64,000 nucleotides of DNA from Luidia sarsii (taxonomy: Eukaryota; Echinodermata; Asteroidea; Paxillosida; Luidiidae): assembly GCA_949987565.1 (NCBI GenBank), contig OX465107.1:19430273-19494272 (forward strand). Direction: 5' to 3'. Below, one piece after another: positions 11,184 through 23,550 of this stretch. Each line of letters begins with the position of its first letter. Position 1 is the first letter of the stretch. A model generated the notes under the pieces. The model saw nothing but the letters and a program-made list of their open reading frames with translations. It was not told the DNA's origin and searched no databases. The translations under genes were made by a program, and so were the position numbers.

Positions 11184-13120
11184 TAGAACCACAAGGATGT
11201 CAGCCAAGGATGCCAGCCACAAGGATAAACACACCTAGTGAGAGAGTAATGAAGCATACGACTATTATGGAAATGGTGAGGGCACATTGTTTATGCGGTT
11301 TTAACATGAGAGATGTATGCACTATAGAGATAGAAGAGGCCAGCAAGGTACAGCCATACCTCATAGGTACAGCGCATGGGGGCACTGTGCGCCCACAACA
11401 CATAGCACAGTGCACACAGGCAGCCCCAGGTATGCCTACACACAGGGAGCAACCTACATAATGTTCACTTGGCTGGGTCTGGCTCTGTACAGCTAGCTCA
11501 CAGGAGAGCACAGGGCGCTGAGGCTGCCTAGCTGGCTGGCTGTTCCGCCAGCCACCCTCACTCCCTGTGCACCCCTCTCTCTCTCCCTCCTAGTCCTACA
11601 GAAAGCCATCTACCCCATGCATCATCCCACGATTCTCCTCCCCAGCCCGGCCACAGATCGGTTTATCCTCCGTACATTGGAATGGAATCAACCAGGCCAG
11701 TCTCCACTGACCTTGCCCCACCCCCTCCCCGTTCCGTATTCTATAAAAAAAAAAAGGGGGAAACAGGGAAAAAGAATAACGATTGCTGAGATCCGAATAA
11801 AAAAGTGATTTGGACTGGGCAATCAGACCTTTAAAAAAAGAAAGGATTATTCAAAAACAAAAAAAATAAGTGTTGTAGTGGATGAGGGAGGCTAATGCCA
11901 TTTATCAACACTGCAGTGTCGTGTATTAGCGGAGCGCAGGTTACGGATAGTCGTTCTTCCTGGACCCGGGCGTTTGATTACAACCAGGCCTCGCCGTTGC
12001 ATGCTCGCTGCATCGCCCGACGTCAGCGGTCGGGGGTGGGGGGTGGGGGGTGGACTGCAGCGGTGGACGTGAACGCCGCACGGATGCGCTACGCTTTGCA
12101 GTCCGGCAGATGGCGGGGTGTCTTGATTTTTTTTGGGGGGGGGGATGCTGGTGGCAGCGAGAAGCCAGAATCTGAACTCTCGCTGCTCTGTGGGAATGGG
12201 TGCGTGCCCAGCGACCCCAGTCACAATTCAACCCGCTGCCACCCCCTCCCCACCCTCCCAAAACAACCCGACCATGCCTGTTCCAGCAAGATGAGGCCCA
12301 GCATTGCATCAGTTTCATACCTTGCGCCAGTTACACGCCGCAACCTATGTTTTCCAGCAACATAACGCTCGAGATAAGAAATGATGAAAAAAAACTATTG
12401 AAACAGGGTTTCTAACCTATCTAACCAGGGTTTCTGTTTGCTTTTTTGTTTGTTTTAAAAAGAAAAAATACAAATCAAACGAATGAACCCCTGTTTGAGC
12501 ATGGCATTGATGTAAAGGACTTCATCTATTATGCAAACATCACGTCACATGGGATATGAGTGGACATGTGGACAAGTGTGTGCTAGGCAAAAAAAAGACC
12601 GAAGTCACAAACATGGTTTTAGTCTCTTGCTAAAGAATGAAACAAATTCAATCAGCTGAGAGAGAGAGAATCCGAATTAGGTGCTCGCGTGGCTTCATGG
12701 TTTCCTGGGGGAGGGGGTGGTGGGTCTGTTTCTGGGTTAGGTTTGGCAACGGACATTCTGCACGTTGCCAGGCCAACCAGATTAGACCGCGTTGCTGTCG
12801 TCATGGACTATGCCCCGTGCACAACTTCTTCTTTTTAACGCAGGCCTACACTAAGCCCCAACTGAGAGGTAAAAAATAAAAAAAACACCACGCAACAAAA
12901 ACGGAGCGACTTTATGGGAGTCTTATCCAAACGAATCAAGAGCGAGGGGCTTTGAAGTCCAAGTATCTGCAGAGCCCCATAAAAGCAACGTGGGGGAGTA
13001 GACAATACTGCAATATTAGAAGGGGGGGGGGGGGCTTTCCCATGCACGTTGAATTTGGGGAGGAGGAGCCCACCTCATCTCACTACTTTGATGGGTCACC
13101 TCAGAGGTCAAAGTCAAGCT
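11184..13120. other. Intron sequence, nothing called
   Basis: Unique sequence, locally CpG-containing at 11940-12200, with a T-run/G-run junction at 12127-12144 and a small direct repeat of AGGGTTTCT near 12406-12436. No exon is seen. Confidence 0.4.
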
Positions 13121-13224
13121 TGAGGGAAGAGGAGAGGGAAGAGAGAGAGGGGGAGAGGAAGAGAGAGAGGGAGAGGGAGAGGGAGAGAGAGAGAGAGAGA
13201 GTGAGAGTGAGAGAGAGAGGGAGT

Positions 13225-13270
<46 letters not shown>

Positions 13271-13343
13271 GTGAGAGTGAGAGTGAGAGAGAGAGAGAGA
13301 GAGAGAGTGAGAGGGAGAGAGAGGGGGGGGGGAAGAGAGAGAT
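13121..13343. repeat. GA microsatellite array
   Basis: (GA)n interrupted by GTGA blocks, ending in a G run. The purine strand is plus. Confidence 0.95.
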
Positions 13344-14630
13344 AATTCACACTTGCTAGGTACTGCTGCACAAGTTGTTGCCCAGTACTAGTTTTGGCCG
13401 ATTGGTTTTTTTTTTCGTTCTGAAAATGGCGAGCCAAGAGCCCCAATGGCAACACCTCATGCGCGCGGGCCATTCCGTGGCACTCTAAGCGAGGGAATTA
13501 TTGACCACGGTGGCAGAACAAATTCTGCGCTTAGCCTAAGCCTGTTTCACGGGCAAAACACTTCAGGATTTAAACAGCCGGCGAAGGGGGGGGGGGGGGG
13601 AGAGAGGGGGTTGGGGGGGGGGGTCTGGAATTGTAGTGGGGGGGGGATTTTTTCTGGCCTGCCTGCAGAAAACCAAAGGCAAATCGTAATGATTCAGTCC
13701 AGATGTTTTTATCCCCCCCCCCCCCCAGAACGTTGGACAAAAACCTACGGCCGTGTTCTCCGCACCCTGTTTGCTTTTTGCTGTCAATCGGAGCGGCGAA
13801 AGGTGGGTGATCCAATATTAGCATAACCGTCTGCATAATTAACTTTCATCGCATGGGGGTACTGTGGCTATGCATGCATGTACGTGCACACATGCCCTGC
13901 ACAGCGACAGTCACAGCAACTGCAGATTTCAAGGACATATCAATATAGGTGAGAAACTAAAAATTTTAAAGAGGAGAATGAACAATACGCTCGATAAATC
14001 CTTACCAAAGTAAAAGACAAAAGCTACTTCTCAGAGGTTATATGGCCGAGAAATTCCATCCCGACAGAGCTCTGCTCAGGAGAAAATGGGTAACCGGCCA
14101 AAAATGTGTGTGATGCAGGGGTGTGGTTGGTACCCAGCATGAAAACATTTCCATACATGAAATGTTTTGCACAGGTAATGGTTGAGATGGGTTATACATG
14201 ATAATGTGGTCACTCGCTTATCGGTAGAGCATTAACCTGAACCAGAATAATCACAATAAAAATGACAAGATAAATAATTCAGTCTGTTGAAACAATGTTA
14301 CAATAACGGCTCCCCCAGACCGAGCCTCATGCATATTCACATGGACTCATGAATACATGAATATATGCATCTCAACGACCGACAGCGGCACCGGACGGCA
14401 ACGGCTGGCATTTCAGGGCTGCGTAATAGTGCCGTGACATGGCCATCCCAGTTCAGGCCCCTACAATTCAACCGAGCCTTTCTGCTTTGCCCAGACCCAC
14501 CCCCCTCCTCTCCCTCCCTCCAATCCACAGCAAAGTAATCTAAAGACGGGTTATGGCTTGAAATGCTAATATATTTGGTATTACGCCGTGACCCTGACAA
14601 CTCCTCCTAGACAGGGTTGCATTGCTTCCC
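13344..14630. other. Intron sequence, nothing called
   Basis: G runs at 13586-13624 and a C run at 13712-13726. A short tRNA-like A-box (ATCGGTAGAGCATTAACC, near 14219-14237) has no B-box. No exon is seen. Confidence 0.4.
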
Positions 14631-15390
14631 CTGTTTCTCTCTTTCTCACTCTCTTTCTCTCTGCTTCAATTTTCTCTTTTTGTGGCTATTTTTTCTGTTT
14701 GTATGTCTCTCCCTCTCCCTCTCTTCCTCTTTCTCTCTCTCTTCCTTTCTCTCTCTCTCTCTCTCTTCCTTTCTCTCTCTCTCTCTCTCTCTCTTTCTTC
14801 CTCTCTCTCTTTCTCACTGTCTCTCTCTCTTCCTCTCTCTCTCTCTTCCTCTCGCTTCTCTCTCTCAATCTCTTCACCTCTCTCATGTTTCTGTGTCTCA
14901 TCCTCTCTCCTCCCCCTCTCTCTCCCTCTCTCTCTCTCTTCCTCTCTCTCTCTCTCTCTCTCTCTCTTTCACTGTCCTTCTTTCTATCTTTGTATCTTCC
15001 TCATTAATATATAGCAATAAAAAGATGCCCCCTCTGTCTGTCTCTGTCAGTCTGTCACTCTGTTTCTCCAACAACTGCCCAATCAGACAGGCTACCTGCC
15101 AGTTGTCAGCTATGATCATGCCTAGGCCATTGTACAGTGATGCTGCACCCACTATCTTGTTCCGTTTCTTTGCCTCTACTGTACTAGACGTCTCTTTCTC
15201 TGCCTCTCCCTCTGTCTCTCCCTCTCTGTATCTCAATCTTTCAGTCTCTCCATCTCTCTTTCTGTTGTCTGTCTGTCCCTCATTGTCCCTCACTCTCTCC
15301 ATCTATCTCTCCTTGTCCTTCAGCTCTATCCATCTGCCTGTCTATCTCTTTGTCTCTCCCTCTCTCTGTCTGTCTCTCTCTCTCTCTCTG
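14631..15390. repeat. CT microsatellite, two blocks
   Basis: (CT)n blocks at 14631-15003 and 15187-15390 are separated by about 180 bp of unique sequence. The pyrimidine strand is plus. Confidence 0.9.
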
Positions 15391-17768
15391 CCTAAGTTGT
15401 CCGAGTGCTAATCGACGCTCTCCACACATTGTATCTGGAAGTCATTCACCCACGTCGGTTCTACACAAATCAAGATAGGACTGTTTCCTCCACCTAATCT
15501 GTTTGCAAAGTGTTGCAACGTAGGGTGCCCAACCTACACACACAATTACGGGCTCCTTCACAAAGAGCCAGGCACCCCCTCAAATGTTCCACAATGAAAT
15601 CTATCTCAACCCCCAGCTCCATCCACAGCCCTCTCCATTTGGCTGCGACAAGTGACCAAGCAAAGTGCGTACCAGGGTCTAAGTGACCCGGGGAACCAGG
15701 CTCTTGACAATATTGGTGTGGGATATGAACCTCACCACTCCAAATCTCCCAAAATACAACTTTGGGAGGCTGCAGACAGACCACACTGACTAAAGGAAAA
15801 GGGCTCCCAGACTAACCCTTGGTCCCAAAAAATCCAGGCCCTCTAGGCAGAGCTTCCATGCATGGATAGAATGGTCAAACAATCAGGATGAAGGGCGTCT
15901 ATACTCTCCGGTTGAGTTCGGGCGGTCTGTTCTTCGCACGCGAACCTTGTTCACGCTCTCGAACCACACACAAACATGACCCAAGAACGTTGCAACTCGG
16001 AACAGGATCACACAGCACCTCTCTGCCAGAGTTGTTCACGAACAGCCGAGAACGCAATATGACAGACAGTGAGTTCCCCCTTGTTTCCAAGAGTGATCCT
16101 TGCACAAGCCAGATCAAAGGCCGATTTCACTAACGCTTTACGATCATGGCTAACGGCCAAATCGATCGCTGAGTCTGAACTCCATTGCAACTTAGCAATC
16201 GGTGTCCATCGCTAAGCAACTTTGTGATCGGTGTATTGCTAACTAGCTTAGCGATCAGTGTATCGCTAATCAACTTAGCGATCGGTGTATCGCTAAGTTG
16301 CGATGGATCTCAGACTTTGCGATCAATTTGGGCAAATTTGCGATGATCGCAAAGCGTTAGTAAAATTGGCCACTGGCCTTATCCTGCCCTGCCTGGACCA
16401 ACAGGAACTGTACAGCACCGGAGCTACCCCTGCTTGTGTCAAGTGCCCTTTTCCATCCTCCTATAAAATAGGTTAATTGCGCCCTAATGTCAATCGGTCG
16501 GCCTGATAAAAAAAAAAGTGACAAAATGGCAGGAACAAATCCTCCACTTACGCATGGAAGTGAAATAGAGGGCAATTGTCCATGCATCTCTCAGACAACT
16601 ATTACGCTGACGAAATCGGCATCAATAGCCCGGGATGAGGGAGTGGAGGAAAGGGAGGGAGGTGGGGGGGGGGGGGGGGCGCGCACAACCAATTGGCTGC
16701 ATTGGAAGGCCCCTGCCTTTAAGAAAACAAGGTTGTCTAAATAGGGAGCAGCAACTCTAAAGGTCTCAGACTCTCAGACGGCCTTCTCCCCAGGACTTTT
16801 TCAAAAGGGCGGGTGTTGTGATTCTCTTGGCACATTCCTCGAAAAAGACCAATTTATAAAATGCGGCCAGAGAGTGGCGAAGAGTCAAGAGTGGGGACGA
16901 CATGATCCGTCTTGCAATAAAAGAAGTACAGGTAGAAGGAGAGGGAGTAGGGGCTGAGGAACTTCAATAATTTTTGTCTAATTGACATCAGTCCCCCCCC
17001 CCAAAAAAAAAATACAGTCCAGCCTGTGCAAGGGAGTGGGACTGCACAGCATATATATACCGCAGACATTAGCACCCTGTGCCCATTTTGTCAGTGCCCT
17101 GAAGACCTCAGTGACAAAGACCCTTTTCTGACACAACATCTGACAGCAGGGGGCCCGGTTGTCAGCGTGTACTTGTGGGGAAGGGAATGGAAGGGAAGTA
17201 CAAAAAAAAAGACTCTTGAAGGTAAACACAGACAAAAAGGAAGAAGGGCAGGCCAGTGCGAGGTTAAACCCTCAATGTACCAATCTAGCATAAACACTTC
17301 AAGTGGGCTCCTGTAAAAACCAGAGCTTCTCTGTCTGCTTGCGACAGAACATCGGGCTTTTCCGCCAAAGCACATAAAAAGAAAACTCTGCCCCAAAAAC
17401 CGAATAATATTCCTATAGACAACCTGTCAAGCATTGCAGTGTACTTTGTGTGTGAGAGTTGGGCTTGAAGGGCCTAGTTAGAGCCTCATCAGGACATTGT
17501 ACATGTATGCACTTCAGTAAGCACAAGGCATGTGTATGTTCTGCAACCCCAACCCCTCTGGATGCAGTCAATGTAGGCGAATAACAAGTGGTCATAGCAG
17601 TGATAGCACAGCTCCGATATCAGCACAAACTGCTTGGAACTCAAGCGACAGACATTTGGACACTAACAACAGGGAAAGTGGGATATCATCGCAAAGATCA
17701 ACACAGATTTTTCAAACTTTAAGGTGGTGTCATGTGACCATCCTTTGAGCCACACTGGAGAACCGCAT
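15391..17768. other. Intron sequence around a MITE
   Basis: Apart from the MITE at 16119-16371, a 15-G run (16665-16679) and a C-run/A-run junction (16993-17012), the sequence is unique. A 96-codon minus-strand frame at 15494-15784 is not recognisable and has no splice sites. Confidence 0.4.
16119..16371. mobile_element. GATTTCAC-type foldback MITE with internal repeats
   Basis: The ends GGCCGATTTCACTAACGCTT and the reverse complement GGCCAATTTTACTAACGCTT form terminal inverted repeats. The interior has about four diverged units of GCGATCGGTGTATCGCTAA. It is 253 bp with no ORF. The same terminal theme occurs at 59204-59360. Confidence 0.7.
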
Positions 17769-17882
17769 CCCACTAATAATCATGTCAATTGTGTCCACAC
17801 ACACAAAAAAAGAGTGGAGTTTGAATCGCGATTCGAATCGCGATCCAAATAATCGCGTTATGTGGGACAGTGGAAACAGCCC
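17769..17882. mobile_element. FB2 3'-end fragment
   Basis: It shares TTGTGTCCACACAC and the TTGAATCGCGATTCGAATCG region with the end of the copy at 43404-43893. It finishes in AGTGGAAACAGCCCG, the inverted form of the family's terminal GTTTCCACT. Confidence 0.6.
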
Positions 17883-18021
17883 GATTGTACTCCATCTAAC
17901 CTCAAGTGCCCTTTCCACCCCCCCCCACTGAAAAGAAAGATGAGACTTTAAAACACACACACTGGGAGATGCCTCCCACCACCCTGCCTGCATGGTATCT
18001 TGGGAACCCCTTGATCTTTGT

Positions 18022-18110
18022 GAAGGGGAGAACAGGGGAGGGGGAGGGGGAGGGGAGGGAGGGGGAGGGGGAGAGGGAGAGGGAGAAGGGAAGGGAGGGA
18101 GTCTTGTTCA
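18022..18110. repeat. GGGGA repeat tract
   Basis: Imperfect (GGGGGA)n/(GGGA)n, quadruplex-prone. Confidence 0.85.
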
Positions 18111-18527
18111 AACAGAAACCACACCTCCCCCTCTCCATGCTACACACTGGTCCATCCTTGTCCAAACAATGGCTCCCATACCTCAACACATTGAGAGCCA
18201 TTCAAGACTGGTTTAATTGATGGAGTTAACAGTGCCACCAGCTCCACCCACCCACCCCCCCCCCCATTCACTCCCACAGATCGGGGAAACCCTTTCACTC
18301 CGGCAAGTGATAAATAGTGTCTTCTTTCTACCCTTTCCTTTCTCTGGTCTTCACATGGAGAAAGACTTGCCAGCAATTGGTCTGGGGACCTTCTATTCCA
18401 GGGTGGGTTTAAGTCTCCCAACCCCTCCACTGCCACAGCAATATTAAACCAGAAACTGTTTGCACTGCACAAATCAACTAGTCCCATTCAAGGGTAAGTA
18501 AGCGGCAAATCCTTTTCAGGGGGAGAG

Positions 18528-18584
18528 GGTGGTGTCGGTGGTGGTGGTGGTGGTGGTGGTGGTGGGTGGGGCTGGTGGGGAATG
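18528..18584. repeat. GGT trinucleotide repeat
   Basis: About ten tandem GGT units in 18535-18565, with GGTG extensions. Confidence 0.9.
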
Positions 18585-18835
18585 TTTCTGTGACTGCGCT
18601 GGCTCTCAGAAGTCATTCCACCCACATGAGCAGCCAGCGACAAAAAAAGGTCTCCATCCTTTGGACAAATGCTGTCTACTTTCAGACACACTCTCACCAC
18701 AGTGGGATAGCAGCCAAATAGAACGCCCTTTTTTAAGTGTGAGGAGGGGGAGGCAATCAGGCATGTCATCAATTCTGACTTTAAAAAAAAGAAAAAAAGA
18801 AAGAAGAAACCTAATGGGATGAGATTTCATAGGGG

Positions 18836-19198
18836 CGAGAGAAAGGGAGGAATAGAGAAAGGGAGGGAGAGGAGGAGAGAGAGAGTGAGAGAGAGAGAGT
18901 GAGGGAGAGTGAGAGAGAGAGGGAGGGAGGGAGAGGAGAGAGAGAGTGAGAGAGAGAAGGGGAGGGAGAGGAGGAGAGAGAGAGAAGGGAAGGGAGAAGA
19001 GGAGAGAGTGAGAGTGAGAGAGATAGAGAGAGCGAGAGAGAGAGAGAGAGAGGGGGGAGGGAGAGACAGAGAGGGATGGAGAGACAGAGAGGGGGAGACA
19101 GGGAGGGAGGGAGAGGGAGGGAGAGGGAGAGAGAGAGGAGAGAGAGAGAGAGAGACAGAGAAAGAAAGGCAGATATATATATATATAGAGAGAGAGAA
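18836..19198. repeat. GA microsatellite array
   Basis: (GA)n with GGGA blocks, ending in a short (AT)n tract near 19172-19183. Confidence 0.9.
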
Positions 19199-19788
19199 CA
19201 GTTTCTGATTCTTCTATATGATGGTCAGTTTTGGATGAGGAAATGCCCAACTCACTTCCAACGTGCTGGATTTTACCTGGACCTGGAAACCGGTTAAATG
19301 CAAAATCAATTCATGGCAGGCTTCAGTGCTTGAGGGTGGGAGTAGGAGGGAGGGGGGGAGGCTTTTCAAATAAGACCTGTGCATCAGCCACCCTTCTATC
19401 ATTAGGAATTTGTGGCTTAGAACACTTAGAATACCCAGCTAGCTACTCCAAACATCCACCCACATTACATGTACAGGCCCCCCCCCCCCTTCCTCCCCAC
19501 CCCACACCCACTCAGTTAGAAAGTCCTTGTGCTACGGCAAAACTTCAATTCCGGAACAAGTGCTTGTGTAAGGTGACTACTGTGAGGGGGATTCAGAATT
19601 CGGAAAAAAAGTATCTGAGGAATGTGCCACCAAGGATCTTTAAAGCCAATTAGTATTTCAAAGTCTTCCAGAATCCCCCCCCCCTCTTGTGTCCAAAGTG
19701 ACTTTTCCCTCGGTGTAGAAAGGGGGAGCAGAAAAGGAATAAAAGCGTGGAAAGTCTGCAGAGAAACCATGTGAATGACCGTCCTCTT

Positions 19789-20046
19789 TCGAGAAGGAGC
19801 GTGGCTCAGAGGAGAGCCAACAGTTTGCGGTGCGTCGGTGACACCGTGCTTCAGAGGTTTTTTTTAAAAAAATTTTAAGAGAATGGGTATGACTCCGAAA
19901 ACAGCCGAAAGTTTTAAGGTGGGCACTGCGTGTTGGATCTCTTCTGAGAATGAGTAGCAGCTCTGAGAAGAAGCCGAAAAGTTTTGCCGTGACACCATGT
20001 TGAGTATCTCTTCCGAGAACGAGTTGTGACTCTGAGAAGAACCGGA
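19789..20046. repeat. Diverged 67-69 bp tandem repeat
   Basis: Units begin GAGAA(T/C)GAGT at 19879, 19946 and 20015, with a worse copy from 19789. Each contains GCCGAAA(A)GTTTTG and, in the better copies, GTGACACCATGTTGAGTATC. A single monomer of the same repeat lies at 3277-3344. Confidence 0.65.
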
Positions 20047-20104
20047 CTTCTGCTCAATTCTGCTCAACCGGGCATCCCCCCCCTCCTCCCCCCCCCCCCC
20101 AAAA

Positions 20105-20240
20105 AAAATAAATCCCAGGGACGGATCGGGTAAGATTTGAACCAGCAATTCCCAATCCCACATCTGCTGACTTGACACAAACATGCTTGTTGCACGTGCT
20201 CCACTGCCCACTCAAAAAATCCTGCCGCACGAGAAAAGAA
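20105..20240 (-). mobile_element. Possible tRNA-like SINE, fourth type
   Basis: The minus strand has AGTGGAGCACGTGCAACAAG, then B-box-like GGTTCAAATCTTACCCG. It ends at the C-run/A-run junction 20088-20108 and has a single copy in the window. Confidence 0.3.
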
Positions 20241-20343
20241 AACGCCAGACAGAGTCAATAGCACACGCGGACAGGGTAAAAAAAAAAGGGGGCAGGACTT
20301 ACGTTGGCTATGATGTCAGTCCTGAGCACACAACCAACAACTG

Positions 20344-20449
20344 GTGTGTGTGTGTGAGAGAGGGGGGAGAAAGAGAAGGGGAGAGAGAGATAGAGAGGGA
20401 GAGAGAGACAAAGAGAGAGAGAGATAGGGTGAGAGAGACAAAGAGAGAC

Positions 20450-20506
<57 letters not shown>

Positions 20507-20745
20507 TGGGTGGGAGAGAGAGAGGGAAAGAGAGACAGAGAGAGATGGTAGAGGGAGAGAGGGAGAAGGATAAAGGGAGACAGAGAGAGAGGGAAAAAGG
20601 AGAGACGGAGAGAGAAGGTGAGACAGAGAGGGGGATGGAGTGTGTGAGCGAGAGAGAGGTAGGAAGTGAGAGAGAAAAAGGAAGAGAGAGAGACAGAGAC
20701 AGAGACAGAGACAAAGGGAGACAGAGACAGAGAGGGGAGAGGGAA
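20344..20745. repeat. GA/GACA microsatellite array
   Basis: It starts with a short (GT)n and continues as (GA)n mixed with GACA. Confidence 0.9.
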
Positions 20746-21675
20746 AAAAGCCTAGCTTGCAAGCACTGATGCTATTCGCTGACGTAGGTAGGAACTATGG
20801 CACATGGCAGTGACTGGGAAGGGGAAGGGAAATGCATTGAGAATAGGAATCCATAAATATCTTCTTTTTCTTTTCCTATTAAAAAAAAAAAATCCTGAGC
20901 ATTTCTGAACCGCTTCAGGCCAACAGCTGCTTGAAGGAAGGGGGCGGGGTTGGGAGGGGGAAGGGAAGGGGGGAAGGACTTTCGGCTTTGAACATCTCTT
21001 GTCCAGTTCCCTGTGGGACAACTTTGGCCCCAAGGGGAGGGGAGGGGGACCTGTTGAGTAGAGGTGTGAAAAAGAGGAGTTTAAACAGTGGCATTTAATC
21101 ACTTCATGGGCTTTTCATGTAATCAGTCTCGAACTTCTCCCCCCCCCCCAACTCCCTCCCTCCTTATCCACCGGCCCCTCGATAAACCTCTCTTGTACAA
21201 GTCAACAGGAAATCAAAGATATGCGAGGAAGGATGTGGGGACACAATATATCCTGGGCAATGGAGATACCGGTAGATTGTGGCCGAACTGCTGTCAGAAT
21301 GCTGAGAAACGTCAGGAGGATCGGGGGGTGGGGGAGGAGGAACAACCCAGTGCTGGCTCGAGAAAGCCCTTGCCGTTGTTTCGTGAGGCGGACATAGACT
21401 AAACGGCCTTTCCTTGCCATGGCAGCTTAACGCTGAAATAAAAACCGCCTGCGCTTCCACAAACAGGTAAATGCATCCACGCAGGAGAAACGAGGTCTCT
21501 TTTAAAGTAGCGCGAAAGTTACGGTCACAGCATGTTTCAAAATGTATTTTCCTATGTCTTTTTTTTATTATTAATGGGTAGTATGAAAGTGTTTGTGTGA
21601 TACAGTGGTCAATAAAGTGATGCAGATTTCTGCCTTCGGTGCGCGCTCTTATAAATTGATTCGTTTCCAAATGAT
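20746..21675. other. Intron sequence, nothing called
   Basis: Purine-rich patches (20935-20975), a C run near 21139-21149 and otherwise unique sequence. No exon is seen. Confidence 0.4.
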
Positions 21676-21845
21676 CTTGAAAAAAATGGCAAAGCAAACT
21701 TTGCCTTGACCAGGATCTGAACCCGAGACCTCTGGTTTTGCGTACCAGCGCTTTTACCATCTAAGCTATCCGGCCCTTAGATGGCGGCCTTCCCAAATAG
21801 TCGACCAGTCTTAGCCGGGGTGGGGGCACCAGCAGAAGCTATTTA
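21676..21845 (-). mobile_element. SINE-A, tRNA-derived, near full length
   Basis: On the minus strand there is a block GGTGCCCCCACCCCGGCTAA, then a tRNA-like head with A-box TAGCTTAGATGG and B-box GGTTCAGATCC, then CAAAGTTTGCTTTGCC. The head keeps the look of a tRNA (GGCCGGATAGCTTAGATGGT) but does not fold as an intact gene by eye. Confidence 0.7.
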
Positions 21846-21995
21846 ACCATTATTAACGCCCCCCCCCCCCCCCCCGACCATGAAAAGTAAACTGATTTAA
21901 CACAAATTTTGTGTGGTGACATTGTGTCATCACTAGGGGCAACGCACTGAGATGGCTCCGCCCTTCACTCTTAGCAATCTTAGCAGTGTGATTGG

Positions 21996-22072
21996 ATTTC
22001 AGCAGCGCTCTAACCATCTGAGCTATCCAGCCTTCCTGTCCGGGGTGGGGGCGCCAGTCAGAAGTATTTGAC
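21996..22072 (-). mobile_element. SINE-A fragment, 5' block and A-box only
   Basis: The minus strand has TTCTGACTGGCGCCCCCACC, then GGCTGGATAGCTCAGATGGT. It breaks off before the B-box. It is in the same orientation as the copy 150 bp away. Confidence 0.6.
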
Positions 22073-22124
22073 CCGACCCATTTGTTAATGTAGCTAATAT
22101 TGTTGCTCTTGCATTTTTTGTTGA

Positions 22125-22200
22125 TGTCATTACAATTGCTGCTGCTGCTGCTGTTGTTGCTGTTGTTGTTGTTGTTGTTGTTGATGGTACTGCTGATGCT
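22125..22200. repeat. TGC/GTT trinucleotide repeat
   Basis: (CTG)n followed by (TTG)n, with diverged ends. Confidence 0.9.
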
Positions 22201-23308
22201 ACAGTAGTTATTACCATGGTCAATATGGTCAAGACAAACCAGCATCCGTTATCATCAATCCAGAGTCTGGAGTGTGTCCTTCCCTTTCCTCTCTCCTTCC
22301 ACTTGGACACCCATCCCGCATAATATTCTCATCATCCTTCACCCCTTCCCCCAAGATACCAAGAACAGATGGTTTTCTTGCAGTACGTTTTAATCCTAAC
22401 ATGTTCTTATCATGCCGGGGGGGGGGGGGGGTGGAAATGACTTTAATAAATTCCCCTGTGTACCACGCCTGGCGAGTCTCATTGTATATTCATACAGCCA
22501 ACATGCCCCGCAACAGCGATGGTAAGATTTTTTTTGCAAGGGGTGAATACAGATATATGGGAGAAGGGGAGGTGTGTGTGTGTGGGGGGGAAATCCACAT
22601 AAAACGTTGATTCGCGTCAACGGAAAAAAAATCGCAGCCGCCGTGATAAACAAAACCGCCGAAGACAAAAATAACATCTGGACTTCTCCCAGAACGTCCC
22701 GTTCGAAATGTCAAATCCGTTGGGGGAAATCAGGGACCACACCTCCGCCCCCCCACCCGCCCCGCCCCACCCCAATTTCTAGGAATCCCTTTTCTCTTAA
22801 CAATATACACTGCAAATCCTGCGCTTTGCATTAATTTGTCCGATTCCTTGTCATCAGGAAGGGGGGGGGAGGAGAGCGCTTTTTGTAATGCAGCTGAAAA
22901 ACATGAAAAAAATAACCCTTTTTTTTTTCTTTTCTTTTTTCTCATTTTGAAGCAAAAGAGCGGAGAGGACCCCCCTCAAAAAAACTGCATGCATTTAATA
23001 GGCAAGATCTTATGGGAGGGCAAACAGGGTAAACATGTTCATGATTTCTGGCCAATTATAGGGACTCTTGTTTGTTCTTGTGCAGAATCTATTCCGGGCA
23101 TACCAGCAACTCCAACCCCCACCCCCGCAACACGCATCAACCCCGTCACTTAAACATTACCCCCCCCTCCCCGAAAGGGATAATATTTAATCACCTAATA
23201 ATTCAATATGAAAATAACAGCCAGGTTTAAATGTGCAATCTCCCCTTGAGTTCCTCATTGCCTTTCCCAGAACTTGAAGGGCCAGAAGGAAACATGATTG
23301 TTCGCGTG
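22201..23308. other. Intron sequence, nothing called
   Basis: A 15-G run (22417-22431), several shorter G/C runs and unique sequence. No exon is seen. Confidence 0.4.
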
Positions 23309-23480
23309 GGTTTGCTATGCTCAACGTAATCAACACTGAGTGCTCAGCGCTTTGCCCGATGCCTGATGATGGGAAAATTGCAGGCAGCTGGTGTGGGGTT
23401 CGAACCCGCGACTCGTGCTTTCTAGTGCAGACGTCTTAACCACTTGACCACCGAGCTGGTCGAGGTCGTGTGGCGGATTC
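23309..23480 (-). mobile_element. SINE-B, tRNA-derived
   Basis: The minus strand has GACCTCGACCAGCTCGGTGG, then TCAAGTGGTTAAGACGTCTG (A-box-like), then B-box GGGTTCGAACCCC. A unique body follows, ending CGCTGAGCACTCAGTGTTGA. The head resembles a class II (Leu/Ser-type) tRNA. A second copy lies at 35238-35405. Confidence 0.65.
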
Positions 23481-23550
23481 AACTATTGTATAGCGGCGGG
23501 TACTGCGTTGCATCATAGAGATATTACATGATGTTTGCTTCGAGGAGAAT

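Noticed and set aside
10475..11287. Open frames of 120-270 codons through GA repeats (also at 13114, 14588, 18606, 20316, 29321, 36925, 40161, 41320, 44062, 48317, 50855, 52646 and 57003)
   Set aside because: They are translations of GA/GACA microsatellites (SLSLS or ERERE), not genes.
15494..15784. 96-codon minus-strand frame of normal composition
   Set aside because: No family recognised, no paired splice sites, and one such frame is expected by chance in this length.
19789..20046. CRISPR-like array
   Set aside because: Units are diverged, contiguous repeats without regular unique spacers, in a eukaryotic context.
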